Source: DASRDR01 sp963812945 [NCBI: uncultured Candidatus Rokubacteria bacterium] | Lineage (GTDB): Bacteria > Methylomirabilota > Methylomirabilia > Rokubacteriales | Assembly: GCA_963812945.1 (NCBI GenBank) | Contig: CAWEXD010000008.1 | Span: forward strand, 2,852,001-2,916,000 | DNA length: 64,000 bases | Direction of reading: 5' to 3' | Part shown: in pieces, positions 33,465-41,035 of the stretch | Layout: each line of letters opens with the position of its first letter | Position numbering within the stretch: position 1 is the stretch's first letter | Program-made: the position numbers and the translations under genes | Notes under the pieces: model-generated | Seen by the model: only the letters and a program-made list of their open reading frames with translations | The model's database searches: none | What the model was told of the DNA's origin: nothing

Positions 33465-34108
33465 GCGCGCCCGGGGCCGGGCTCGCGCTGGCCGCCGCCC
33501 TCCTCGCGTCGGCGCTCGCCGGGTGCGCGACGACGAAGCCCTACGACTACACCAACTATCGCGCGCATCCCCCTCGCTCGATCCTCGTCCTCCCGCCGGT
33601 GAACGAGAGCACGGACGTCCGGGGGACCTACGGGTACCTGTCCACGGTGACGCGGCCGCTCGCCGAGCTCGGCTACTACGTGTACCCCGTCGTCCTGGTC
33701 GATCAGTTCTTCAAGGAACAAGGCATGCCCGGCCCGGGCGAGATGGTCCAGGCGCCGCTGGGCAAGATCCGCGAGATCATCGGCGCGGACGCGGTCCTCT
33801 ACGTCACCCTCCGGCAGTACGGGACGAAGTACCAGGTGCTCGCCAGCGTCACCACCGTCTCGGCCGTGGCCCGGCTCGTGGACACGCGGACCGGCACGCT
33901 GCTCTGGGAGGGCACGGTCGTCGCGCAGGCCAGCTCCGGCGGGTCGGGCAACCTCCTCGGCGACCTGCTCAGCGCCGTCGTCTCGCAGATCGTCGGCTAC
34001 TCGACGGACCAGGCCCGGAGCCTGGCGGAGCAGGCCAACGTGCAGTACGCGACGAAGGACCGCGGCCTGCTCCACGGTCCCTACTCACCCCGGTACGGCC
34101 AGGAGTAG
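33461..34108 (+). CDS. DUF799-family (GNA1162-like) lipoprotein
   Basis: A 215-residue protein with a lipobox (ALAGC) and the core SILVLPPVNESTDVRGTYGY, LAELGYYVYPVVLVDQFFKE and ADAVLYVTLRQYGTKYQVL, typical of DUF799. The solved family structure is TolB-like in its N-terminal fold. Its ATG overlaps the DUF4810 stop, completing the trio. The gene converges with the nuclease gene after a 5-base gap, with no terminator visible. Confidence 0.82.
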   Translation: MSAPGAGLALAAALLASALAGCATTKPYDYTNYRAHPPRSILVLPPVNESTDVRGTYGYLSTVTRPLAELGYYVYPVVLVDQFFKEQGMPGPGEMVQAPLGKIREIIGADAVLYVTLRQYGTKYQVLASVTTVSAVARLVDTRTGTLLWEGTVVAQASSGGSGNLLGDLLSAVVSQIVGYSTDQARSLAEQANVQYATKDRGLLHGPYSPRYGQE

Positions 34109-34113
34109 CCCGG

Positions 34114-34959
34114 TCAGGGACCCTGGGCGGCCTGCACGTTCAGCCGGCGCGCCGCCAGCAGCATGGCCTCGTGGCCCGGCTCGGCCCAGAGCCCGCGCCG
34201 CTGGTCGCGGGCATGGCGCTCCAGCGACTGGAACCGGTCCCGGAAGCAGACGTTCGGCGGATAGGCGGCCGCCGCCGCGTACCCTTCGTCCACGAGCGCC
34301 GCGTTGACGTGCTCCCCGTCGGCGTACACGTAGGCGAGCAGCCGGCCGTGGCGATCGCGGCTCTCGACGTCGAAGGCGAGCTCGAGCCGCTTTCCCCGGA
34401 CCAGCCGCTCGTTCAGCGCCTTCGCGGCCCGGCCACCGGCTTCCTCGGCCGCCTCCAGCGAATACACCTCGGGGGTGTTCACGCCGATGTAGCGGACGAC
34501 CTCCGTGTGGCCACCGGGCACGCGGACCTCGATCGTGTCGCCGTCGATGACCGCCTGGAGGGCCGCCTCGATCCCGCGCGGCCGGCACCCTCCGCGGAGG
34601 GGCGGGCTCCAGGCGGGCTGCGGCAGGCTGACGCGCCCGGCAGCGAGCATGGCATCGGTCGGGCCGGAATCGGCTGACGGGCCCGGGGCGGCCACCGCGC
34701 CGGCAGTCACGGCGACGGCGGCATTGGCCGCGACGGTCGCGACGGTCGTCTCTGGGGCCGCGCCGCACTCTCCGTCGATCCGCGCGAGGTCGGCCCGGGC
34801 GGTCTCGTACGTCTGGCCGGCGACGCGGTACTGCACGCGGTCGCCCGCGTCCCAGCACGCCTCGGCCTCGCGGGTTAGGCCGAACGTGAAGTGGAGCGTC
34901 GCGCTCGCCCAGGCGGACGGGGCCAGGCCGAGAAGCGCCGCGAGGATCAGGAGTCTCAT
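34114..34959 (-). CDS. Secreted thermonuclease-like (SNase) nuclease
   Basis: A 281-residue protein with a signal peptide (about 1-18), a Cys-containing N-terminal domain (about 20-75), an Ala/Val-rich linker, and a staphylococcal-nuclease domain (about 135-270): VIDGDTIEV, RYIGVNTPEV and DRHGRLLAYVYADG, which hold the catalytic Arg and Glu pattern. The usual IDxPE Asp is Asn here, as in some family members. AGGA precedes the ATG at 34959, which overlaps the stop of the zinc-ribbon gene upstream (ATGA). It probably degrades extracellular nucleic acid. Confidence 0.85.
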   Translation of the reverse strand: MRLLILAALLGLAPSAWASATLHFTFGLTREAEACWDAGDRVQYRVAGQTYETARADLARIDGECGAAPETTVATVAANAAVAVTAGAVAAPGPSADSGPTDAMLAAGRVSLPQPAWSPPLRGGCRPRGIEAALQAVIDGDTIEVRVPGGHTEVVRYIGVNTPEVYSLEAAEEAGGRAAKALNERLVRGKRLELAFDVESRDRHGRLLAYVYADGEHVNAALVDEGYAAAAAYPPNVCFRDRFQSLERHARDQRRGLWAEPGHEAMLLAARRLNVQAAQGP

Positions 34960-35399
34960 GGCGCGGTCCTCGCCTGGCCCATCGCGTGGGGCATCGCGCG
35001 CCGGCGGAGACACCCGGGGCACTCCGGGAGCGCGGCGCGATCGCCGGCCGTGCAGGCGCCGCCCTGCCGGTGCGTCCACGTGGCGAGGCAGTCCGGGCAG
35101 TGGTGCGCGTGGCGCCCGCGCCGCGCCGGCCCGATCTCGTGGAGCGTGCTGACGATGCGCGCGGGAAGCGCGTCCGCGTCGGCCCGGCTCCCGGCGAGAC
35201 ACCACGGGCAGAGCCGCGCATGCCCCTCGGAGCACCGCCCCCCGTGGCTCCACTCCCCGGCGCAGAGGAAGCAGAGATGGGCGTGGGCCCGGCCGCCTCC
35301 GTTCCCGTTGGCGCCCCGGCCGAGCCGCCGGCGGGCGACGGTCGTCAGGGACACCGCGGTCCCGACCACCAGCACGGCGACGGCGGCGTGACGCAGCAT
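34956..35399 (-). CDS. Membrane-anchored protein with two duplicated zinc-binding segments
   Basis: A 147-residue protein with one N-terminal membrane helix (about 4-24) and two copies of a pattern C-x2-C, W-x-H, a single Cys, then C-P-x-C: HLCFLCAGEWSHGGRC..LCPWC and HHCPDCLATWTHRQGGAC..CPGC. Each copy could hold a zinc ion. No family is recognised. It lies directly upstream of the secreted nuclease gene with a 4-base overlap, so it may help that enzyme or sense its products (inference). Confidence 0.65.
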   Translation of the reverse strand: MLRHAAVAVLVVGTAVSLTTVARRRLGRGANGNGGGRAHAHLCFLCAGEWSHGGRCSEGHARLCPWCLAGSRADADALPARIVSTLHEIGPARRGRHAHHCPDCLATWTHRQGGACTAGDRAALPECPGCLRRRAMPHAMGQARTAP

Positions 35400-35626
35400 G
35401 GCACCCCTGGGCGCATGCAAGATCGTGCCAGCCGCCCTGGCGGCCCGAAGCCCTCGCTCGGGCTGACCAGGAGCCCGGCTTCGAGGGCCTCAGTCAGGCC
35501 GACGGTCCCCTCGGTCCCCTCGCCCTGCCGCACCGAAGGAGGCGGTCGGCCGTCCCCGGTGACGCTGGCCGTCACTCGCCGGCCGCGATCCGGCACTCTC
35601 CGCGGGCCCCCCCTCGTCCTGGGCCG
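35400..35626. other. Gap without a recognisable gene
   Basis: The stretch is GC-rich, with a short tandem repeat (GGTCCCCTC twice near 35510) but no frame with protein-like composition on either strand. It leads into the permease remnant at 35627. Confidence 0.4.
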
Positions 35627-35712
35627 TCAGCCCCGGTACCGCGCCGCGGCCGTCAGGCCCTCGATGAACTGCTGCTGGAAGGCGAAGTAGAGGACGAGCA
35701 CCGGGATCGGGC
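35627..35712 (-). pseudogene. Remnant: C-terminal end of a sugar ABC permease
   Basis: The minus strand reads PIPVLVLYFAFQQQFIEGLT and ends AAARYRG-stop at 35627. This is the last segment of a MalG-type permease, matching the ends of the intact permeases in this window (for example LPVLIFAAVVRRYLVRGLLAGAVKG split over two lines of residues). Nothing permease-like lies upstream, so about 28 codons survived a deletion. Confidence 0.6.
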
Positions 35713-35805
35713 CTAGTCGATACCCGGGGTGCGTCCAGCGGCAGATGGTCCGGGGGCTGACGGCGGGCAGCCTGCGCTGACCTCGGCCGCCACCCGCCAG
35801 CTAAT

Positions 35806-36666
35806 TTAGATTCTCGGCAGGGGGGCCCGCGCCCCCCTCGATCCTAACTCCCGGCCCTCGGTCTCGCTCAAGAAGGCCGCCACCACGGCCCAGAACTCCG
35901 GGGACGCGCCGACGTCGTTGTGGTCGGCGTCGGCCATGGCGACCCAGCGCTTGGGTCCACTCCACGCGTCGAACAGGCGCCTCGAGTGCCCTGGCGGGAT
36001 GATCCCGTCGCGCGCCCCGACTATCGCGAGCAGGGGGACCGTGATCGCGGGCGCTCGCGAGCGCGCGTCGAACCGGTGTCTGAGGAGGAGGCCCACCGGC
36101 AGCCACGGGTAGTGGTGCCGGCCTACCTCGACCATGCTGGCAAAGGGTGACACCAGGACCACGCCCGCCACCGGGCGCTCGGCGGCGACGTAGGTGGCGA
36201 CCGCGCTGCCGAGGCTCCGGCCGAAGAGCACGATGCGTGAGGCATCCACGTCCGGCCGCCTGGTGAGCGTGTCGAACACGACAAGCGCGTCGGCGAAGAG
36301 GCTCCGCTCGGACGGCTTGCCCTCGCTGGCGCCGTAGCCACGATAGTTCACGAGCGCCAGCGACCAGTCGGCGGGCCACCGCGGCTCCTGCGCTTGCCAC
36401 GAGACTTCCTCGGCGTTGCCGCCATAGTAGACGATCAGCCCTGCCGGCACGGGGGTCGCTCCCAGGATCCAGCCGCGGAGACGTGGGCCGTCGGCGGTGT
36501 CGAACACGAGCTCCTCGACGGATCGAGCCGCGCGCACCGCCGGGGGCGTTCCGACCAGGGGCTGGGGGAAGAACAGCAGGCTGTCCTGGATCAGGTACAT
36601 CGCCGCCGGGACGCCGAGCACCGTGCCCGCGAGCACCACGATCCAGCCGAGCACGCCGTGCTCCAC
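35806..36666 (-). CDS. Membrane-anchored alpha/beta hydrolase
   Basis: A 286-residue hydrolase of the BEM46/YfhR kind with an N-terminal hydrophobic segment (about 7-27). Catalytic residues are Ser151 in GRSLGS, Asp220 in GARDGIIPP and His249 in ADHNDV; NYRGYGASEG is the family strand-loop. It follows the SMP-30-like gene by 13 bases on the same strand, so the two probably act together, perhaps on lactones or esters. The substrate is unknown. Confidence 0.83.
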   Translation of the reverse strand: MEHGVLGWIVVLAGTVLGVPAAMYLIQDSLLFFPQPLVGTPPAVRAARSVEELVFDTADGPRLRGWILGATPVPAGLIVYYGGNAEEVSWQAQEPRWPADWSLALVNYRGYGASEGKPSERSLFADALVVFDTLTRRPDVDASRIVLFGRSLGSAVATYVAAERPVAGVVLVSPFASMVEVGRHHYPWLPVGLLLRHRFDARSRAPAITVPLLAIVGARDGIIPPGHSRRLFDAWSGPKRWVAMADADHNDVGASPEFWAVVAAFLSETEGRELGSRGARAPLPRI

Positions 36667-36679
36667 GCCCGGGGAGGGC

Positions 36680-37573
36680 TCAGCGGATGCGATCGAGGAC
36701 CGAGATCCCCGGCCGCACGAGCCGGACCACGAACAGAGCCGGCGGCGCGGTGACGAAGAGGATCCTCGCGTCGTAGCCGTAGAAGGCCACGTTGGTCGCG
36801 ACCACCGGCAGGCGAAGGATGCCGAGCGGCGTCCCGTCGGGGGCCACCACCCAGACCCCGCCCGGCCCGGTGACGTAGCCGTGCCCGTCCACGTCCACCT
36901 TCATCCCGTCGCCCACGCCCTCCGCCGCGTGACGCATGGCGAGCCACTGGCGGCGGTTCCGCAGCGTCCCGTCCGCGGCCACGTCGAAGGCGGAGACCGA
37001 GTTGTCGGCCGAGTCCACGACGTAGAGCCGGGACTCGTCGGGCGAGAACGCGAGACCGTTCGGGCGTGCCAGCTCGGTCGTCAGCGGCGTCAGGGCGCCG
37101 TCCGGCGCGATCCGGAACACGCCGCAGAACCCGAGCGCCATGTAGGACGGCGCGAGCAGCCCTTCGTCGGGACCCAGGAAGATGGGGTCGGTGAAGTAGA
37201 CGGCGCCGTCGGAGCGGACCACGACGTCGTTCGGGGCGTTCAGGCGCTTGCCCTCGTGGTGGGCGGCCAGGACCGTGATGGCGCCGTCGGGCTCCGTGCG
37301 GGTCACCCGCCGCCGGCCGGCCTCGCAGGTCACCAGCCGGCCGCGCGGATCGAGCGTGTTGCCGTTGGCGCCGCCCGAGGGCTGGCGGAAGATGCCGGTG
37401 CGGCCCGGCCGAGTGAAGCGGACGAGAGCGTCGTTGGCGATGTCGCTGAAGACGAGGTACCCGTCCGGCAGCATGACGGGGCCCTCGGGAAAGCCGAACC
37501 CGTCACCGACCTGGCGCAGGCTCGCGCCGTCCACCAGATCGCCGAACCGCCGGTCCCACACGACGTGGTCCAC
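36680..37573 (-). CDS. SMP-30/gluconolactonase-family lactonase
   Basis: A 297-residue six-bladed propeller enzyme. The metal ligands are the Glu of FPEGPV (Glu30), the Asn of LNAPNDVV and RPNGLAFSP, and the Asp of YVVDSADN. By family it hydrolyses sugar-acid or other lactones. The GTG at 37573 lies eight bases after a perfect TATAAT, so the mRNA probably has no leader. The gene is divergent from the mandelate racemase-family genes, which fits one pathway for sugar acids. Confidence 0.84.
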   Translation of the reverse strand: MDHVVWDRRFGDLVDGASLRQVGDGFGFPEGPVMLPDGYLVFSDIANDALVRFTRPGRTGIFRQPSGGANGNTLDPRGRLVTCEAGRRRVTRTEPDGAITVLAAHHEGKRLNAPNDVVVRSDGAVYFTDPIFLGPDEGLLAPSYMALGFCGVFRIAPDGALTPLTTELARPNGLAFSPDESRLYVVDSADNSVSAFDVAADGTLRNRRQWLAMRHAAEGVGDGMKVDVDGHGYVTGPGGVWVVAPDGTPLGILRLPVVATNVAFYGYDARILFVTAPPALFVVRLVRPGISVLDRIR

Positions 37574-37581
37574 CGTCGGCG

Positions 37582-37587
37582 ATTATA
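37582..37587 (-). promoter_or_regulatory. Perfect TATAAT -10 for a leaderless lactonase mRNA
   Basis: TATAAT on the minus strand ends eight bases before the GTG of the lactonase gene. The -35 at 17 bases (GTGCCG) is poor. Transcription should begin at or next to the start codon. Confidence 0.55.
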
Positions 37588-37623
37588 GCGGCTTGCGCCG
37601 CGCCCGGCACGCCGGGGGGACGT

Positions 37624-37760
37624 TCAGGAGGCGACCGCCGCCCCACGCTGGCGCCGGCGGGCGTCGCGATAGGCCGGCCAGACCGACATGGCGAGGGACA
37701 CCAGGAGGAAGCCGAGCGCGATCGGCCGCTCGACGAGCGGCAGCAGGCTCCCGGGCCGGC
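37624..37760 (-). pseudogene. Remnant: probable C-terminal end of a TctA-type permease
   Basis: The minus strand reads SLLPLVERPIALGFLLVSLA followed by MSVWPAYRDARRRQRGAAVAS-stop at 37624. A membrane segment introduced by an RPI motif and a basic tail is the usual end of TctA, the large permease of tripartite tricarboxylate transporters. No ribosome site or N-terminal part is present, so this is a fragment. The assignment rests on pattern only. Confidence 0.4.
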
Positions 37761-37843
37761 GCCGCGCGCGCTCACCGGCGCGGACGGGGCTCGGGCGAGC
37801 GTCCCGCCCGAATGCCGCGGGCCGCCCGGGCGCGGCCGCCCGG

Positions 37844-37873
37844 TTGTCGCGGCGCCCGCTCCTGGTCTACCCT
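37844..37873 (+). promoter_or_regulatory. Promoter of a leaderless racemase-family gene
   Basis: TTGTCG (37844-37849), 18 bases, TACCCT (37868-37873). The ATG at 37881 lies seven bases after the -10, and no ribosome site precedes it. Confidence 0.45.
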
Positions 37874-37880
37874 GCCGGTC

Positions 37881-38978
37881 ATGAAGGTCACGAAGGTCAT
37901 CCCGCGCATCGTCCGCCGCGCCATGGACGGTCGCGCCTGGAACCCGCGGACGCGCTGGCAGGAGAAGGTCATGGTGCTGGTCTTCCTCGAGACCGACACC
38001 GGCCACCTCGGGGTCGGCGAGGCCTGGAACACAGCGGCGTCCCCGCAGGCCCTGGTGGCTACAATCGAGGACGATCTGGCCCCGCTCGTGATCGGCGAGG
38101 ACCCCGGGTACGTGGAGCGTGTCTGGCAGCGGGCGTTCCGGCCGACCGAGCTGTCCTCGCGCACCGGCATCGTCGCCGCCGCGCTCTCCGCGATCGACAC
38201 GGCCCTCTGGGACCTCCAGGGCCAGGCCCTCGGCGTGCCGCTCTACCGCCTCCTCGGCGCCCACGGGGACGAGGTCTACTGCTACGCGAGCGCGGGCCTC
38301 TACGGCGAGGGCAAGTCGGCGGACGCCCTCGCGCGGGAGATGGCCGGGTACGTCGCCCAGGGCTTCACGGGCGTCAAGATCAAGGTCGGCGGGGCGCCGC
38401 TTGCGGAGGACGTCCGGCGAGTCGCGGCGGTGCGCGAGGCCGTGGGGCCCGGCGTCCGGTTCATGGTGGACGCCGTCTACAACCTCAGCGTGCCCGAGGC
38501 GCTCCGGCTGGCGCGTGCCCTCGAACCGCACGACGTGTACTGGCTCGAGGCGCCGGTCTCGCCCTACGACGTCGCCGGCCAGGCCCAGGTCCACGCCCGG
38601 AGCCCGATCCCGGTGTGCGGCAACGAGACCGAGTACGGGCTCGACCGGTACCGCGAGCTCGTCACCGCGAACGCCGTGGAGTTCGTCCAGTTCGACGTCG
38701 CGGCGTGCGGCGGCATCAGCGAGGGGCGGCGGATCGCCGATCTGGCCCGGGCGTTCCGGCGTCCGTGCTCGCTCCATGCGGCGTCGAGCGTCGTGGTCAT
38801 GGCCGCGAGCCTGCACCTGGGCGCCGCCGTCGCGAATTGCGACTCCGTCGAGTACCACATGCTCCACCAGTGGCTCTGGGACCGGGTCCCCGCCGGCACG
38901 TTTGCGCCGCGGCAGGGCTTCGTCCGCCCCCCGCCCGGCCCGGGCCTCGGGCTCACCCTCACCCCGGACGACGTGTGA
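37881..38978 (+). CDS. Mandelate racemase/muconate-lactonizing family enzyme
   Basis: A 365-residue enolase-superfamily enzyme. Catalytic Lys166/Lys168 (VKIKVG), metal ligands Asp197 (MVDAV), Glu223 (WLEAPVSP) and Glu249 (GNETEY), and His299 in SLHAAS match the mandelate racemase subgroup. Members racemise or dehydrate alpha-hydroxy acids and sugar acids. The ATG is leaderless by the promoter position, and longer upstream frames read as Arg/Pro-rich noise. A second family member follows after 13 bases. Confidence 0.86.
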   Translation: MKVTKVIPRIVRRAMDGRAWNPRTRWQEKVMVLVFLETDTGHLGVGEAWNTAASPQALVATIEDDLAPLVIGEDPGYVERVWQRAFRPTELSSRTGIVAAALSAIDTALWDLQGQALGVPLYRLLGAHGDEVYCYASAGLYGEGKSADALAREMAGYVAQGFTGVKIKVGGAPLAEDVRRVAAVREAVGPGVRFMVDAVYNLSVPEALRLARALEPHDVYWLEAPVSPYDVAGQAQVHARSPIPVCGNETEYGLDRYRELVTANAVEFVQFDVAACGGISEGRRIADLARAFRRPCSLHAASSVVVMAASLHLGAAVANCDSVEYHMLHQWLWDRVPAGTFAPRQGFVRPPPGPGLGLTLTPDDV

Positions 38979-38991
38979 GGGCGGCGACCCC

Positions 38992-40014
38992 GTGAAGATC
39001 ACCGACGTCCGGGCCGTGATCCCGCGCGGGACCGGCGAGCCGCACGACTGGCGGACCGCCATGGCCCAGATCGCGGTCCTGGTCGAGACCGACACGGGGC
39101 TCACGGGACTCGGCGTGGGCGGCGGCGGCCGGGCGGGCGTCCACGTGGTCGAGACGGTCCTGCGCGAGATCCTCCTCGGCCGCGACCCGTCGGAGATCGA
39201 GGCGCTCTGGGCCGCGATGTACCGGGCCACGCTGCCCTTCGGGCGGAAGGGCGTCGCGATCTGGGCCCTGTCGGGCGTGGACCTGGCCCTCTGGGACCTC
39301 GCGGGCAAGGCGCGGGCGGAGCCCGTCTACGCTCTCCTCGGAGGCTTGCGGAATCCCGAGATCCCCGCCTACGCCTCGATCGGGCACGAGGTCGGCGAGG
39401 AGGCGAAGCGGGGCTTCCGCCACGTCAAGCTCCACATGCCGCGCCCCTCCCCGGGCGACGCGGCGAACGTGGAGGTCGTGCGGCAGGCCCGCGCGCGGCT
39501 CGGCCCCGACATCGCGCTCTACGTGGACGCGTTCCTCGAGTGGGACGTGGAGACCACGCTGCGCCTGGCCCACCAGTTCGTCGCGTCGGGCGTCCGGTGG
39601 ATCGAGGAGCCGCTCTCGCCCGACGACCTGGACGGCTACGCGGCGCTCTGCCGGCGCTCCCCCATCCCGATCGCCGGCGGCGAGCACGAGTGCGGCCGGC
39701 TCGGGTTCGAGGAGGTCATCGCGCGGAAGGCCCACCAGATTCTTCAGCCGGACGCGTCGTGGTGCGGCGGGCTCACCGCGCTCCGGGAGATCTTCCGCCT
39801 CGGCGCCGACGCCGGCCTCTGGGTCGTGCCGCATCGCGGCGCCGAGGTGTGGGGCCTGCACGCGATCGCCGCGCTCAGCCCCGAGCCCCTCGCCGAGAGC
39901 GGCCGCCCCTGGGTGACGTGGCTCCGCGGCGAGCCGCGGATCGAGCAGGGTGTGATCCGGCCGACCGACGCGCCGGGCTTCGGCGTCGAACTGGACCTCG
40001 CGGCGCTGCCCTGA
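38992..40014 (+). CDS. Rhamnonate dehydratase-like enolase-superfamily enzyme
   Basis: A 340-residue enzyme. VKLHMP, YVDAFLEWD, WIEEPLSPDD, GGEHECGRLGFEE, ILQPDASWCGGLT and VVPHRGAE follow the order seen in L-rhamnonate dehydratases, which remove water from sugar acids to give 2-keto-3-deoxy acids. The GTG at 38992 lies 13 bases after the first enzyme, clearly co-transcribed. The exact sugar acid is uncertain; tartrate-like substrates are possible. Confidence 0.82.
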   Translation: MKITDVRAVIPRGTGEPHDWRTAMAQIAVLVETDTGLTGLGVGGGGRAGVHVVETVLREILLGRDPSEIEALWAAMYRATLPFGRKGVAIWALSGVDLALWDLAGKARAEPVYALLGGLRNPEIPAYASIGHEVGEEAKRGFRHVKLHMPRPSPGDAANVEVVRQARARLGPDIALYVDAFLEWDVETTLRLAHQFVASGVRWIEEPLSPDDLDGYAALCRRSPIPIAGGEHECGRLGFEEVIARKAHQILQPDASWCGGLTALREIFRLGADAGLWVVPHRGAEVWGLHAIAALSPEPLAESGRPWVTWLRGEPRIEQGVIRPTDAPGFGVELDLAALP

Positions 40015-40024
40015 CGCGGTCCGC

Positions 40025-41035
40025 CTACTGCTCGGTCATGGCCGCGCGAAGGGCCGCCTCGCCGTCCGGCGCTGGCGGGGCGCCGTCGACCTCGACCACC
40101 ACCTGCACGAGGCGCCCGGTGAACCGGAACGGCGCGCGGTAGTCCTCGGTCACCGGCAGCCCGCTGTCGTACCCGCAGCAGAGGCCCTCCCCGGAGGTCT
40201 CGATGACCGCCGGCACCGTGTGCGGGATCTCCCCCTCACCGACCAGCCGCTCGCCCACGTAGAGCGCGCCGCGTCCCCGGTGCTCGCCGGTCCGCGTGAA
40301 GCGGAAGCGCACGACCGACGGCCCCGGCGGCAGGTCCTCCCGGGCGCGGATCCGGTATTCGGCCAGCCCGAGGTAGTTGTGCACGTAGTGCAGGCGCCGG
40401 TCCTTCACGTACAGGGCATACCCGGCGAACCAGCTGCCGTGCGCCAGGAGGACGCCCTCGGCCCCCGCCTCGGGAATCTCGACCGTCGCCGAGATCGTGT
40501 GCGAGCGATTCTTGAGGTCGACCGCCGTGTACTCGAACTGCGGCGCGCCGCCCGGATAGTACACGCGCCGGTTCCCCCGCCCCGCCGTGCTCGGCTTGCG
40601 CTCGGCCATGCGGGCCTGCATCCGCGAGTCGAGCGGCAGGACGTTGTACTTCGCCGCCTCGACCCACCAGCGCTCGATCAGCGCCCGGAGCCGCTCGGGC
40701 TCGCGGAGGGCCAGGTCCTCGCACTCCGAGAAGTCCGTCGCCACGTGGTACAGCTCCCAGGTCTGGCCGGCCAGCATCTCCGCCGTGAGCGCCTCGCCCT
40801 GCGGCTGCTCGACCACCGCCTTCCAGCCGTCCGCCCACAGCGCGCGCGAGCCGATCATCTCGTAGTACTGCACCTCCTTGCGGGTGGGCGCGGCGCCGTC
40901 ATGGAAGGTGTGCGCGAAGCTCACGCCCTCCAGCGGACGCTGCGGGACGCCGTCGAGGCTCGGCGGCGGCTCGATCCCGATGGCCTCGAGCACGGTCGGC
41001 ATGACGTCGATCGCATGCGCGTACTGGCCGCGCAC
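40025..41035 (-). CDS. Arylsulfatase, 3' part of a frameshifted gene
   Basis: This frame holds the C-terminal part of the sulfatase whose 5' part ends near 41060: AHAIDVMPTVLEAIGI continues the catalytic domain, followed by ADGWKAVVEQ, DFSECEDLA, and a beta-sandwich with HGSWFAGYALYVKD, as in the intact sulfatase at 45834-48161. A frameshift of +1 (or -2) near 41060 separates it from the active-site half. A GTG at 41035 is the first start in this frame, but a free-standing product would lack the catalytic Cys. It may be a sequencing error or a real mutation. Confidence 0.75.
   Translation of the reverse strand: MRGQYAHAIDVMPTVLEAIGIEPPPSLDGVPQRPLEGVSFAHTFHDGAAPTRKEVQYYEMIGSRALWADGWKAVVEQPQGEALTAEMLAGQTWELYHVATDFSECEDLALREPERLRALIERWWVEAAKYNVLPLDSRMQARMAERKPSTAGRGNRRVYYPGGAPQFEYTAVDLKNRSHTISATVEIPEAGAEGVLLAHGSWFAGYALYVKDRRLHYVHNYLGLAEYRIRAREDLPPGPSVVRFRFTRTGEHRGRGALYVGERLVGEGEIPHTVPAVIETSGEGLCCGYDSGLPVTEDYRAPFRFTGRLVQVVVEVDGAPPAPDGEAALRAAMTEQ

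Noticed and set aside
32411-34108. A curli secretion locus
   Set aside because: There are no CsgA, CsgB, CsgE or CsgF-like genes; the trio is better described as CsgG-DUF4810-DUF799.
35400-37880. An insertion sequence explaining the two permease remnants
   Set aside because: No transposase fragment, terminal inverted repeats or target duplications were found.
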